A stretch of DNA of 64,000 bases from Methylorubrum salsuginis. GTDB lineage: Bacteria; Pseudomonadota; Alphaproteobacteria; Rhizobiales; Beijerinckiaceae. Below, piece by piece: positions 44,670-53,470 of this stretch. Made by a program: the position numbers and the translations under genes. The stretch covers positions 124,001 to 188,000 of the forward strand of contig NZ_FOSV01000005.1 in assembly GCF_900114375.1 (NCBI RefSeq), given 5' to 3'. How positions within the stretch are numbered: position 1 is the first letter of the stretch; each line of letters begins with the position of its first letter. Below the pieces are notes generated by a model, which was given only the letters and a program-made list of their open reading frames with translations, did no database searches and had not been told where the DNA came from.

Positions 44670-45440
44670 ATGGGCGAAGACGGAACCGAGCGGCGGGTGA
44701 ACCCCAGGGCGATCGCCGAGCGCCACGGCGTGAGCGCGGAGGCAGTCGAGCATCTCGCCCGCGCGCTGGCGACGGGGCACGGCAACATGGCCCAGTTCGA
44801 CCATCCCGAACTGGGCGGCCTCGGCCAATGGTCGCGCGGCGGCATGATCATGGTCGGGCGGATGAACGACCACGCGCTCAAGGCGCGGGTCGATGCGCTC
44901 TGCACCGAACTCGCCGCCACCCTGCCCCTGCCCGAGACGCACGGGGTGCCGGGCGCCGGCAATTGGTGGCCCGACGGGCTCGGCGTGCCGTCGAGCGTCG
45001 GGGCGCAGGACGGGACCCGCTACGCCTTCTTCCCGGCGAGCCGGCGGCTCGCCGTCGAGACCGGCGGGCAGATCAAGCTCTACGATCTCGGCGAGCGGGT
45101 CGTGACCGGCGTGTCGCAGCAGCAGGGCGCGGGCGGTTCGTTCCGGTTCAGCGGCCCGGCGGGCAGTTTCGCCCTGGACGACCTGACGCCGGTCGAAGCC
45201 GCGGCGCAGGCGGAGAACGCGACCCCGCCGGTGCCGGCCGAACCGTCTCCGGCGCCCCCGCCCGAGCCGGCCCTCGCCCCGCATCCGGAGCCGCCGTCGC
45301 CACCTCGGGCCGCCGCATCGCCGAGCGGCGCCGACGAGATCCTGACCATCCTGGAGCGGCTGGCCGAACTCCACCGCAAGGGCGTGCTCACCGACGCCGA
45401 GTTCGCGCAGAAGAAGGCGGAGCTGCTGGCCCGGCTCTGA
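44670..45440 (+). CDS. SHOCT domain protein of unknown function
   Basis: A 256-residue protein. The C-terminal 30 residues form a SHOCT motif (ILERLAELHRKGVLTDAEF), which usually mediates assembly. The middle is Pro/Ala-rich (about 185-220). The N-terminal 100 residues hold a helical region and a WWPDGLGVPSSVGAQDG stretch of unknown fold. There is no signal peptide. It is alone on the plus strand, convergent with the chorismate-lyase-like protein gene. No more precise role can be given. Confidence 0.75.
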   Translation: MGEDGTERRVNPRAIAERHGVSAEAVEHLARALATGHGNMAQFDHPELGGLGQWSRGGMIMVGRMNDHALKARVDALCTELAATLPLPETHGVPGAGNWWPDGLGVPSSVGAQDGTRYAFFPASRRLAVETGGQIKLYDLGERVVTGVSQQQGAGGSFRFSGPAGSFALDDLTPVEAAAQAENATPPVPAEPSPAPPPEPALAPHPEPPSPPRAAASPSGADEILTILERLAELHRKGVLTDAEFAQKKAELLARL

Positions 45441-45451
45441 AACGCCGAGGC

Positions 45452-46093
45452 TCAGCGCTCGCCGCGGGCCAGCACGGCCCCGGTATAGGTCTCGGCCACC
45501 TCGCAGAAGGGCACGCCGCCGGCGGAGAGGACGGCCTCCACGGAGAAGAGCGGCGCGTCGGGGCCGGGCACGATCCCCTCCCCCGGTCGCCACAGCATGC
45601 GGAGCGACAGGTTGCGGCGGCTCGGGTTCAGCGGGCGCACCACGCGGCCGAACGGCGCTTGGCTGCCGTCGAGGGCGGCGTTCATCTCGGGCGTCAGCCG
45701 GCCGGGCACGTACCAGTTGTCGGCTTCCGACAGGACGTGGCTGCCGCAGGTGAGCCGGACCCGGCGGTAGCGCACGGTCTCGTCCGGGCCGACCGCGAGG
45801 CGCTCGCGCTGAAGCGGGCTCGGCGCCTTGTCGATGCTGGGCACGCGCACGGCGACGATGCGGGGATCGGCGGACAACCCGCGCTCGGCGCACCACGCCT
45901 CCAGCACGGCGGTGGCGCTCGGCGCGGCCAGCAGACGGGCGCTGAGGGTCTCGATCACCGCGCGCGTCCCGGCCTCATCCTGCGCCTCTCGTCGGATTTC
46001 CTGCGGCTGCGCCTCAGCCGGCGGCGAGAGGGCACCGGCCGTCGCGAGTCCCGCCATCAACATCCTGGCCGCCGCATCCATGGTGCAGCGCAT
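45452..46093 (-). CDS. Secreted protein resembling the chorismate-lyase fold
   Basis: A 213-residue exported protein, signal peptide about residues 1-27. The body has VRYRRVRLTCGSHVLSEADN, WYVPGRLTPEMNAALDGSQ and a C-terminal ETYTGAVL, the pattern of UbiC-like or UTRA-like domains. Chorismate lyase is normally cytoplasmic, so the exported form suggests another ligand. A second Met four codons on would also serve as start. Convergent with the SHOCT gene; followed upstream by tRNA-Ala. Confidence 0.65.
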   Translation of the reverse strand: MRCTMDAAARMLMAGLATAGALSPPAEAQPQEIRREAQDEAGTRAVIETLSARLLAAPSATAVLEAWCAERGLSADPRIVAVRVPSIDKAPSPLQRERLAVGPDETVRYRRVRLTCGSHVLSEADNWYVPGRLTPEMNAALDGSQAPFGRVVRPLNPSRRNLSLRMLWRPGEGIVPGPDAPLFSVEAVLSAGGVPFCEVAETYTGAVLARGER

Positions 46094-46149
46094 ACGTTGC
46101 CGGGGCGGAAAGGTCCATCGCGGCGAGCGCAAGGCAGGTGCGGAAACGA

Positions 46150-46172
46150 AGAAGCCGCCCAAAGGCGGCTTT
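46150..46172 (-). terminator. Terminator of the tRNA-Ala pair
   Basis: A seven-base stem (AGCCGCC 46153-46159 with GGCGGCT 46164-46170) with a four-base loop lies 19 bases after the 3' tRNA-Ala. Read on the minus strand, TTCTTCGTTT follows. It may also close the chorismate-lyase-like gene's opposite side. Confidence 0.55.
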
Positions 46173-46188
46173 CTGCGAAGGAAATGTT

Positions 46189-46264
46189 TGGTGGAGCCTA
46201 ACGGGATCGAACCGATGACCTCTTCCATGCCATGGAAGCGCTCTCCCAGCTGAGCTAAGGCCCC
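46189..46264 (-). tRNA. tRNA-Ala (GGC)
   Basis: Cloverleaf with acceptor GGGGCCT/AGGCTCC, anticodon stem CTTCC/GGAAG and loop ATGGCAT, so the anticodon is GGC. CCA is encoded. It is 76 nt and identical to the copy at 46334-46409. Confidence 0.97.
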
Positions 46265-46333
46265 AAACCATCTCGCCAGGACCGCTGGAGGTCTCGGCAA
46301 GGTCTTATCGTCAACGTACCAAGTGTAGAGGGA

Positions 46334-46409
46334 TGGTGGAGCCTAACGGGATCGAACCGATGACCTCTTCCATGCCATGGAAGCGCTCTCCCAGCTGAGC
46401 TAAGGCCCC
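46334..46409 (-). tRNA. tRNA-Ala (GGC), second copy
   Basis: Identical in sequence to the tRNA at 46189-46264, 69 bases away. The 5' flanks also match in part (CCGCTGGAGGT at about 46284 and 46427), so the unit looks like a tandem duplication of about 145 bases. CCA is encoded. Confidence 0.97.
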
Positions 46410-46563
46410 AACCTCTCTCGCCGAACCGCTGGAGGTTTCGGCGACGTCTTGGCCGCGGGTGGTGCCCGCCGCTGACGAGCGGTTCTATAAGCGCAGGTTC
46501 GGGCGGACTCAAGCCCCTCCGGCCCCGCGAACCCGCTTTTTTGCCGCCTCCCGAAGCGGGCGC

Positions 46564-47307
46564 TCAGATGCCCGCGTACCACGAGAAGCCGAGTTGGGAG
46601 ACCATGCTGCCGCGGCCCTGACCGATCCCGGAGACGCGGTCGGTCGCCTCGATGCTGGCGAGGTATTTGAGCGACTTGTAGCCGAGCTGGCGCTCGACCC
46701 GCAGCCGCACCGGGGCGCCGTGGGCGACGGGCAGGTCGCCGCCGTTCATGCCGTAGGCCAGGATCGTCTGCGGATGGAGCGCGTCGAACAGGTCGTAGCT
46801 GTCCCACCAGCCGTCGACGGTGCGGATGACGATGAAGCGGGCCTCGGGCTTGAGGCCGCAGCTCGCCAGCACGTGCGACAGGGGAACGCCGGTCCAGCCG
46901 CCGATGGCCGACCAGCCCTGCTCGCAGGAATGCAGAGTCACCTGGGTGCGCGCCGGCATCGCCTTGAGCGCGGCGAGCGAGAACGCGGTCGGGCGCTCGA
47001 CGAGGCCGCTCACCGGCAGGCGCCAATCGGAAAAGCCGGTCGCCTTCGAGCGGCGGTAATCGGGATTGTCCGGATCGGTGGTGTTGATCGTCGGGAAGAT
47101 CTTGGAGATCGCCTCGGGCGGAAATTCGCGGGCGAGCGGCTGATCGCGCAGCAAGAAGCGTTGGGTGGCGAGCGTCAGGGTGTCGCTCAGGCCGTAGAGG
47201 CCGGGACGGCTCGGGCCGCCCTCGATCGGTTCGCAGCCGCCGAGCCAGGGCGCGAGGCCGAGCGTCGAGGCGCCGACGAGCCAGCCGCGCCGGGAGATGT
47301 CGGCCAT
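46564..47307 (-). CDS. Periplasmic molybdopterin-dependent oxidoreductase, sulfite-oxidase-like fold
   Basis: A 247-residue Tat-exported protein (SRRGWLVGASTL at residues 5-16). The molybdenum-ligand cysteine is residue 128 in LHSCEQGWSAIGGWTGVPL, and the C-terminal half has GMNGGDLPVAHGAPVRLRVERQLGYKSLKYL, as in the sulfite-oxidase/YedY-related group. It starts exactly at the stop of the cytochrome b gene (one-base overlap), implying that this cytochrome is its electron partner. The substrate is unknown. Confidence 0.88.
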   Translation of the reverse strand: MADISRRGWLVGASTLGLAPWLGGCEPIEGGPSRPGLYGLSDTLTLATQRFLLRDQPLAREFPPEAISKIFPTINTTDPDNPDYRRSKATGFSDWRLPVSGLVERPTAFSLAALKAMPARTQVTLHSCEQGWSAIGGWTGVPLSHVLASCGLKPEARFIVIRTVDGWWDSYDLFDALHPQTILAYGMNGGDLPVAHGAPVRLRVERQLGYKSLKYLASIEATDRVSGIGQGRGSMVSQLGFSWYAGI

Positions 47308-47993
47308 CACGTCTCCTCCGTGGTGCGGCCGGTGCGGCCGGTGATCATGCCCCGCAGCAGCCGGAGCGGGCGGTTGGCGGCGACCTGCCAGAGATGCACC
47401 AGCAGGAACGCCACGAGCAGGGTGGCGGCCAGGAAGTGGACCGTGCGGGCCGATTGGCGCCCGCCGAACAGCGTGAACAGCTCCGGATAGGCGGCGGTGA
47501 CGCCGGGCGACATCGTCAGCCCCGAGAGCAGCATCACCGGCGCCAGCACCAGCAGCACGGCGAGATAGGCGAGCTTCTGCAGGGCGTTGTAGCGCTCCCG
47601 CCCCGAGGCCGGCACCGGCGGGCGGAGGCGGAGATGCGCGCGCAGCTCGCCGGCCAGATGACCGGGGCGGAGTTGGTCCCGCTCCGGCGCGAGTCGGCGG
47701 AACAGGTGACCGCTGACCAGCGCCGCCGCGAGATAGAGCGCCCCGCTCAGCACGAAGATCCAGGCCGCGAGGAAGTGAAGGTTGCGACCCCAGCCGGTCT
47801 GTTCGAGGTTGACCGGCAGCGGCAGGACGATCCAGGCCGGCGCGTCGTTGGCGCCGGTCTCGCCCCAGAACAGCCGGGGCAGGGCCAGCAGGATCGCGAC
47901 GCCGCTCACGCCAAGCGCCACGAAGGCGCCCGCGCCGACCCAATGGGTCAGGCGCACCCAGAGCGGATGGCGCACAGGCTCAACCGGCCTCAT
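47307..47993 (-). CDS. Cytochrome b561-like membrane protein
   Basis: A 228-residue, four-helix membrane protein with histidines placed as in the b/b6 family: RLTHWVGAGAFVALGVSGVAI in helix 1, NLHFLAAWIFVLSG in helix 2 and VHFLAATLLVAFLLVHLWQVA in the last. It should bind two hemes and pass electrons between quinone and the periplasmic Mo enzyme that follows. Overlaps the methyltransferase gene by 14 bases. Confidence 0.85.
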   Translation of the reverse strand: MRPVEPVRHPLWVRLTHWVGAGAFVALGVSGVAILLALPRLFWGETGANDAPAWIVLPLPVNLEQTGWGRNLHFLAAWIFVLSGALYLAAALVSGHLFRRLAPERDQLRPGHLAGELRAHLRLRPPVPASGRERYNALQKLAYLAVLLVLAPVMLLSGLTMSPGVTAAYPELFTLFGGRQSARTVHFLAATLLVAFLLVHLWQVAANRPLRLLRGMITGRTGRTTEET

Positions 47994-48579
47994 GGCCGGA
48001 CCGCAGCACGTCGAGGCGGTAGTGGTCGCGACGCGCCCGCGTCAGCGGGCGGCTGAACGGCGCGGCCCCGGCGACGAAGCCCTCCACCGCCTCGTCGCCG
48101 GAGAGCGGATAATCGGTCACGCCGGTCCAGTGCACCAGCACGCAATCGCCCCCCGGCCTCAGGCTGCGTCCGACCTGGGCCACCAGGCGGGCGAGGTCGT
48201 CGCGGTCGAGGAAGTAGAGCACCTCCGACAGGACGATGAGGTCGAACCGGCCTTCGGGCCAGACCGTCGGCACGGCGCCGACGACGAACTCGATCCGCGG
48301 ATGGTCGGCGCAGCGGGCGCGGGCCGCCTCGATCGCCGAGGGGGCGATGTCCAGGGCCACGAGGTCGGCGCAGCGATCGGCCAATTGCCGGGTGAAGACG
48401 CCGATGGAGCACCCGACCTCCAAGGCGCGGGCGTAGCGCGGCTGCGGCAGGGCCCGGAGCGTCGCCGCGTATTTCTCCCGCTCGTAGTCGCTCGAAGTGA
48501 AGCGCCACGGGTCGGGGTTCGAGGCGTAGAGATCGACGAAGTAGCGCGCCGGCAGGGTCTGGGCGTGGCGCAGGCTCAT
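47980..48579 (-). CDS. NodS-like SAM-dependent methyltransferase
   Basis: A 199-residue methyltransferase. Its N-terminus FVDLYASNPDPWRFTSSDYE matches NodS and related enzymes, motif I is ALEVGCSIGVFTRQLAD, and VLSEVLYFLDRDDLARLV is the usual motif around strand 4. NodS methylates an amino sugar of lipochitooligosaccharides; related enzymes methylate other acyl-sugar or polyamine targets. It overlaps the acyl-CoA dehydrogenase gene by four bases (ATGA) and the cytochrome b gene by 14. Confidence 0.86.
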   Translation of the reverse strand: MSLRHAQTLPARYFVDLYASNPDPWRFTSSDYEREKYAATLRALPQPRYARALEVGCSIGVFTRQLADRCADLVALDIAPSAIEAARARCADHPRIEFVVGAVPTVWPEGRFDLIVLSEVLYFLDRDDLARLVAQVGRSLRPGGDCVLVHWTGVTDYPLSGDEAVEGFVAGAAPFSRPLTRARRDHYRLDVLRSGHEAG

Positions 48580-49664
48580 GGCTCCGCCCCCCAGAGCCCG
48601 TGCAGGGGCGCGTCCGCCTCCAGCACGTGCGCGGCCATGCCGGTCAGGGCGAAATCCGGTGCGGGCTGGCGCAGATAGGTCGCCAGATCGCGCATCTGCG
48701 CCTCCAGCGGATGGTCGTCGAGGAAGCCCGCGAGGCCGACCGAGCGCTGGGCGAGCGTCAGCACGTCGAGCCCGGCCTGATCGACCGCGGCGCGGGCGAG
48801 GTTGACGCAGGCCACGACGCGATCCGGTGACAGCGCCTCGGCGGCGGCGGTCTCGGCCGCCTGCGCGACGAGCAGGCGGCAGGATTCCAGTGCGATCAGG
48901 CTGCGCCCGAACCGGGCCTGCTGATGCGGGTCGCCGCCGCGGCCGGTCGTCCGCATGTGAGTGCGGAAGGTCTCGACCACGGCCTCCATCCCGCCGAGCT
49001 GCACCGCGAGGAAGCGCCACGCGCCGGCAAAGAAGAACGGCTGGCGAAAATAATCGTCGGGGGCTCCGACCACCGCCCCGTCGCTCGACCCCAGACCGGT
49101 GAAATCGACGGTGCCGGTCGCGGTCGCGCGCATGCCGTGGACGCGCCATTCGCCGAGATCGGCCCGCTCGCCGGCCTTCATCCGCATCACCAGCATCAGG
49201 CTGCGCCCATCGGGGGCGCGCGCGGTGACGAGCGGGCGCGTCACGAAGCCGGCGCCCGAGGCGAAGCTCTTGGCACCGTGGAGCCGCCCGACGGCGTCGA
49301 GCGTCAGGCCGTTCTCCTTCGGCTCGGTGTTCCAGACGCCGAACAGGTGGCCGTCGAGGGCATCGCGGGCGAGTGCCGCGCGGGTCTCCGGATCGGCGTA
49401 GCGCAGCACGAGCGCCAGCGCGTTGACGTGGCCCTCGTAGATCCGGCCCACCGGCAGGCTGTCGCGGCCGACCTGGGTCAGGAGCCGGCGCAGGTCGCCG
49501 ACGCGCTCCGGCGCGCACAAATCGTCGCCGCCGAGCGCCTCGGGCAGCGGCGCGGCGAGCCGGCCGTTGCGCCGCAGCCGCTCGATCGCGACGAGGGGAA
49601 AGGCATCGTCGCGCGCGGCCTCGGACGGGGACGACACGAGGTGAAGGGGAGAATGGGCAGACAA
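48576..49664 (-). CDS. Acyl-CoA dehydrogenase family protein
   Basis: A 362-residue flavoprotein of the acyl-CoA dehydrogenase superfamily. HGAKSFASGAGFVTRPLVTA and MRATATGTVDFTGL mark the middle beta domain, and the C-terminal helical domain is rich in Ala. It lacks an obvious catalytic Glu motif in the usual place, so it may act on an unusual acyl or amine substrate. In many Rhizobiales such genes lie near a deacetylase, a NodS-like methyltransferase and a glycosyltransferase; here only the methyltransferase remains. First gene of the operon. Confidence 0.83.
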   Translation of the reverse strand: MSAHSPLHLVSSPSEAARDDAFPLVAIERLRRNGRLAAPLPEALGGDDLCAPERVGDLRRLLTQVGRDSLPVGRIYEGHVNALALVLRYADPETRAALARDALDGHLFGVWNTEPKENGLTLDAVGRLHGAKSFASGAGFVTRPLVTARAPDGRSLMLVMRMKAGERADLGEWRVHGMRATATGTVDFTGLGSSDGAVVGAPDDYFRQPFFFAGAWRFLAVQLGGMEAVVETFRTHMRTTGRGGDPHQQARFGRSLIALESCRLLVAQAAETAAAEALSPDRVVACVNLARAAVDQAGLDVLTLAQRSVGLAGFLDDHPLEAQMRDLATYLRQPAPDFALTGMAAHVLEADAPLHGLWGAEP

Positions 49665-49886
49665 GAAGGGCTCGCGCGTGGCGGGCCGGCTCCGACGCGG
49701 CCGTCCGCAGAACCAGCAAACGTTTGTTCGCGCCCCGCGTTCAACCGAGCAGTGCGGATGTTGCGCCGCTTTGCACGGGAATCCGCTCGTTTCGCCGAAC
49801 GGGCGGCGGGGGACGGTGAATCCCCCTTAACCCTTCCCCCCGAAAGCTGCCGCGCGCGATTCGCGAGCGAGGGACGGCCGGCGGCG

Positions 49887-51116
49887 ATGACGGGTGACGG
49901 ATTCGAGGCCCGGCGCGACCGGGTGCTGGCCGGGGTGACGGCGCTGGCGGGGGCGGCCCTTCTCGCCCTGCTCGTGCTGCGCGGCGGGCTGAAGGATGCC
50001 GGGCTCAACTCGCACGGGGCGCTGGCCGACGCCTTCCTGCACGGGCGGCTCTGGATCGAGCGCTGCCCGGAAATCGACTGCGCGCTCTTTCAGGGCCGCA
50101 CCTACGTCATCTTCCCGCCCCTGCCCGCTGTGGTGGCGATGCCGTTCATCGCGCTCTTCGGATTTCCCGGCTTCAAGGGCTTCGTCTTCCTCGGCCTCGC
50201 GCTCGGCGGCTTGAGCCTTCTCGCCTGGCGGTCGATTCTGCGGACGCTGGGCGTCGCGCGCGCCGACGCGCTCTGGCTTCTCGCGGCCCTGGCCTTTGCC
50301 AGCCCGCTCTATCAGGTGACGCTGCGGGCCGACGGCGTGTGGTTCTACGCGCAGACCGTCGGCTTCCTGATGGTCAGCCTGAGCCTGTGGGCCGCGATCT
50401 GCCGGCAATCCCTGCCGCTGGCGGGCCTGTTCGTCGGCCTCGCCTTCCTGTGCCGGCAGATGGCGATCTTCTATCCGCTGTTCCTGCTGGTTCTCTGCCT
50501 CCCGCGGGAGCGCCCGCTGTCGGAGAGTCTCCGGACGATGGTGAAGCCGGTGCTGCTGGCCGGCATCCCGGTGGCGGCGGCGCTCGCGGTCTACTTCGCC
50601 TACAACGCCGCCCGCTTCGGCAGCCCGACCGAGACCGGTTACGGTTTCATCCATAACCCGGACCAGACGAGCTTCATCTGGCACCGCATCCGCGAGACCG
50701 GCCTGTTCTCGCGGGACTACCTCCTGTTCAACACCCTCTACCTGTTCCTGCAGGGACTGCATTTCGAGTTCGGCGGCCCGGGGCTCACGACGCTCGCCGG
50801 CTTCGACAAGGCCGGCACCGCGCTGCTGGTGGCGAGCCCCTGGGTGCTCCTGGCCTTCTACGCGCGGCTCGACCGGGTGTTCGCGGCGGGCGCCGCGGTG
50901 ATCGCGCTCATCGCCGGCATCACCCTGTTCTATCACTCGAACGGCGCCGAGCAGATCGCGACCCAGCGCTACACCCTCGACTGGCTGCCGATCCTGATCG
51001 TGCTGATGGCGCGCGGCTCCCGCCCCCCGGCCTTCGCGGCGCTGCCGCTCCTCGTCACCTGGGGCGTGGCGGCCAACCTCGCGGTGCTCGCCGTGCTGGC
51101 GGTCTACAAGGTCTGA
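49887..51116 (+). CDS. Multi-pass membrane protein, glycosyltransferase-like (GT-C type)
   Basis: A 409-residue protein with about ten hydrophobic helices. The first periplasmic loop holds RLWIERCPEIDCALFQGRTYV, and GLAFLCRQMAIFYPLFLLVL lies near the middle. GT-C enzymes have acidic residues at the start of this loop; here ERCPEID is a candidate. The layout resembles integral membrane mannosyl/arabinosyl-transferases. It neighbours a decaprenyl-phosphate-linked sugar pair, which would supply a lipid donor. Identification is by topology and context only. Confidence 0.6.
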   Translation: MTGDGFEARRDRVLAGVTALAGAALLALLVLRGGLKDAGLNSHGALADAFLHGRLWIERCPEIDCALFQGRTYVIFPPLPAVVAMPFIALFGFPGFKGFVFLGLALGGLSLLAWRSILRTLGVARADALWLLAALAFASPLYQVTLRADGVWFYAQTVGFLMVSLSLWAAICRQSLPLAGLFVGLAFLCRQMAIFYPLFLLVLCLPRERPLSESLRTMVKPVLLAGIPVAAALAVYFAYNAARFGSPTETGYGFIHNPDQTSFIWHRIRETGLFSRDYLLFNTLYLFLQGLHFEFGGPGLTTLAGFDKAGTALLVASPWVLLAFYARLDRVFAAGAAVIALIAGITLFYHSNGAEQIATQRYTLDWLPILIVLMARGSRPPAFAALPLLVTWGVAANLAVLAVLAVYKV

Positions 51117-51541
51117 GGCGTCCCTCCGAACGTCAGCAGGCGGTGGCCGAAATAGTTGGCGACGGCGCCGACCCCGATGCCGACGCCGTGGCCGAGCGCC
51201 TCCGCCGCGGCCCGCGGCAGGCCCGGCACCATCGCCCCGAGCACGGCGACGAGACCGGCGCTGACGGCGAGCACCACACCCATGCCGACCATGTTCACCG
51301 CCAGGAACACCGGCAACTGGCCGCGCACCGAGCCGGCTTGCGCGCCGCGGAACACGAAGCGGCGGTAGAGCCAGAAGCCCGCCGCCATGCCGATGGCGTA
51401 GGCGAGGATCAGCGCCGCCTCGAACGGGAAGGCCAGCGAGAGGAGGATGCGGGCCAGCCAGTTGATCGCCGCCGCCGAGCCCCCCGCGATCAGGAAGCGG
51501 ACGACCTCGCCGTCGGTCCCGCGGTTCGTCGCGCGCGCCAT
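51104..51541 (-). CDS. GtrA-family membrane protein
   Basis: A 145-residue protein with four helices of the GtrA type: EVVRFLIAGGSAAAINWLARI in the first, FWLYRRFVFRG after the second, and AVANYFGHRLLTFGG at the C-terminus. GtrA proteins help flip or use polyprenyl-phosphate sugars. Its start overlaps the UbiA-HAD stop (TGATG), so the two are coupled. Its 3' end overlaps the convergent GT-C gene by 13 bases. Confidence 0.88.
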   Translation of the reverse strand: MARATNRGTDGEVVRFLIAGGSAAAINWLARILLSLAFPFEAALILAYAIGMAAGFWLYRRFVFRGAQAGSVRGQLPVFLAVNMVGMGVVLAVSAGLVAVLGAMVPGLPRAAAEALGHGVGIGVGAVANYFGHRLLTFGGTPQTL

Positions 51542-53061
51542 CACAGCCCCCATCCGGCGACGAGCCCCTGCGGCAGGCCGAAGGCGGCGATGCCGAAGGC
51601 CAGGCCGGCGATCCCGGCGAGCGCGAGGCTCGGCCGGTCCTTGACCGCGAAGGCGACCGGATCGTCGTGCAGTTCGTCGCGGCCCGCGAGCAGCCAGACC
51701 CGGCCCATGAACAGCACCAGCACCATCGGGAAGGCCCACAGGGCCAGCGGCGCCGCCAGAGCCGCGTGGCGGAACGCCTCGTTGGCGAGATAGAGGATGA
51801 ATATGACGACGCTGGCGAGCCCCGCCGCGATGCCGAAGGCCAGCACCACCGGCTCGTCGGCGCTCTGATAGCCCCGCCCCGACAGCTTGCCCGAGCGCCC
51901 GCGCTTGGCCGCGCCGCGCAGTTCGGTCTGCCGCTTGGCGAAGGAGAGCGAGGTGAACAGGAACATCGAGAAGGTCAAAAGCCAGGGCGACCACGCCACC
52001 CCCACCGCCGCGACGCCCACGGCGATGCGCAGGGTGAACAGGCCGCCGAGCGTCAGCGCATCGAGCATCGGCACCCGCTTGAGCCAGGCGGAATAGGTCA
52101 GCGTCAGCGCCAGATAGGCGAGCACGCCGACGAGCACCGCCGGGCCCGCCGCGAAGGCCACGGCGAGCCCGCCCGCGAGGCCCAGGATCGTGGCGGCGAT
52201 CCCGGCCGAGAGCGGCAGCCGTCCGCTCGCCAGCGGGCGCTCGCGCTTCGACCAGTGGGCGCGGTCGTGCGGCAGATCGAGCAGGTCGTTCAGGAGATAG
52301 CTCGCCGAGGCGACGAGGCCGAGCGCCAGGAAGGCGGCGAGCGCCAGCCCCCAGGCCGCCGGATCGCCGGCCCGACCGCCCAGCACCAGCGGCAGGAAGA
52401 CGAGGCCGTTCTTGGCCCATTGGTGCAGCCGCAGACCCTTCGTCAGGGCGCGAAGCCGCGACGCGGCGGGAAATTCCCGAACCGGCTTGCCCAGAGCCCG
52501 TGCCGCCCGTGCGACGCCGCCCGGCGCCTCGACGACGATGAGGCTGCGCGCCCGCGCCCAGACCGGCAGGTCGGCCGCCGAATTGCCGGCATAGTCGAAG
52601 CCCTGCGGATAGAGGCTCGCGAGTTGGGCCGCCTTCGCCTCGCCCTTGAGGTTCCTCACCCCGTCGCTGGCCACCACCCGGTCGAAGACCGGGAAGGCCT
52701 GCATCACCTTGAGCGCCATCAATTCGTCGGCGGCGGTGGCGAGCACGATCTCGCGGCCCGCCGCCCGCTCGGCCTCGATATGGGCCAGGAGCGCGGCGTT
52801 GGCCGGCATCGTCGCGATGTCGAGCACCGCCCGCTCGGCGACCTTGCGCTTGAAATACGCCTTTCCGCGCGGCAGCCACAGCAGCATCGCGAGGACCATC
52901 AGGAGGTTCCGCCGCAGCAGCGACACCGCGCCCTCGAGCAGCAGGTCGGTGCGCAGCAGCGTGCCGTCGAGATCGATCACCAGCGGCACCGGCTTCGGGC
53001 CGGCGGTCGGGGTCGGGGGGGAGGCGGGCGTCTCCGCCCGTCGAACGCTCGCGATGGCCAT
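51541..53061 (-). CDS. HAD-UbiA fusion, probable decaprenyl-phosphate phosphoribosyltransferase-like
   Basis: A 506-residue protein. An N-terminal HAD phosphatase domain (about 25-200) shows VIDLDGTLLRTDLL with the nucleophile aspartate and NLKGEAKAAQL. A UbiA prenyltransferase domain with about nine helices follows, with NDLLDLPHDRAHWSKRERPLA (first Asp-rich motif) and YSAWLKRVPMLDALTL. Fused HAD-UbiA enzymes form decaprenyl-phosphate ribose precursors in other bacteria. Start ATG at 53059-53061. It is translationally coupled to gtrA-like downstream gene, which fits a sugar-lipid pathway. Confidence 0.82.
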   Translation of the reverse strand: MAIASVRRAETPASPPTPTAGPKPVPLVIDLDGTLLRTDLLLEGAVSLLRRNLLMVLAMLLWLPRGKAYFKRKVAERAVLDIATMPANAALLAHIEAERAAGREIVLATAADELMALKVMQAFPVFDRVVASDGVRNLKGEAKAAQLASLYPQGFDYAGNSAADLPVWARARSLIVVEAPGGVARAARALGKPVREFPAASRLRALTKGLRLHQWAKNGLVFLPLVLGGRAGDPAAWGLALAAFLALGLVASASYLLNDLLDLPHDRAHWSKRERPLASGRLPLSAGIAATILGLAGGLAVAFAAGPAVLVGVLAYLALTLTYSAWLKRVPMLDALTLGGLFTLRIAVGVAAVGVAWSPWLLTFSMFLFTSLSFAKRQTELRGAAKRGRSGKLSGRGYQSADEPVVLAFGIAAGLASVVIFILYLANEAFRHAALAAPLALWAFPMVLVLFMGRVWLLAGRDELHDDPVAFAVKDRPSLALAGIAGLAFGIAAFGLPQGLVAGWGL

Positions 53062-53467
53062 GCTGCCCGCCTGTCCTCTGCGGCGGCTCGGCCTGTCGAC
53101 CGCCGCCTCGTCTCGGATCGATGTTCCGGCGGGCGCGACTTCACGGCGGTTAAATCGGCGGGGATGGGCAGCGCGGATACACGGTTTCCGTCGGTCGTGC
53201 TTGCGCGATACGAGCGGATTTCCGTCGAATTTTACCGGTTCGTCTCGGGTCAACCGCGACAGGTCGCAAGGCCGCGCGATCGGAGACGGAAGACGCCGGT
53301 CCCTTCCGCATAAGGGGAGGAGCGTGCCTCACCCTGACCGTAAGGCCCCCTGAACCCAAGCGGCACGGAACCGGACCGACGCTCCTGTTGCGTGCATCCG
53401 GCGGACGCCCGCCGCCCCGCCGTCTCGGAGGCAATCGGCGATGGGCCGGGATCGTCGCCGATCGGTC
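53062..53467. other. Intergenic region with the second copy of the dispersed repeat
   Basis: No gene is supported in this 406-base gap. The right third, about 53345-53470, is the inverted counterpart of 22020-22145. The left part holds no structure I recognise. Confidence 0.5.
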
Positions 53468-53470
53468 TTA
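53345..53470 (-). repeat. Dispersed repeat, copy 2 (inverted relative to copy 1)
   Basis: On the minus strand it reads like 22020-22145, with the inner hairpin ATCGGCGA/TCGCCGAT and the conserved TTCCGTGCCGCT. It abuts the 3' end of the small gene at 53468. About 80-85 percent identical by eye. Confidence 0.65.
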
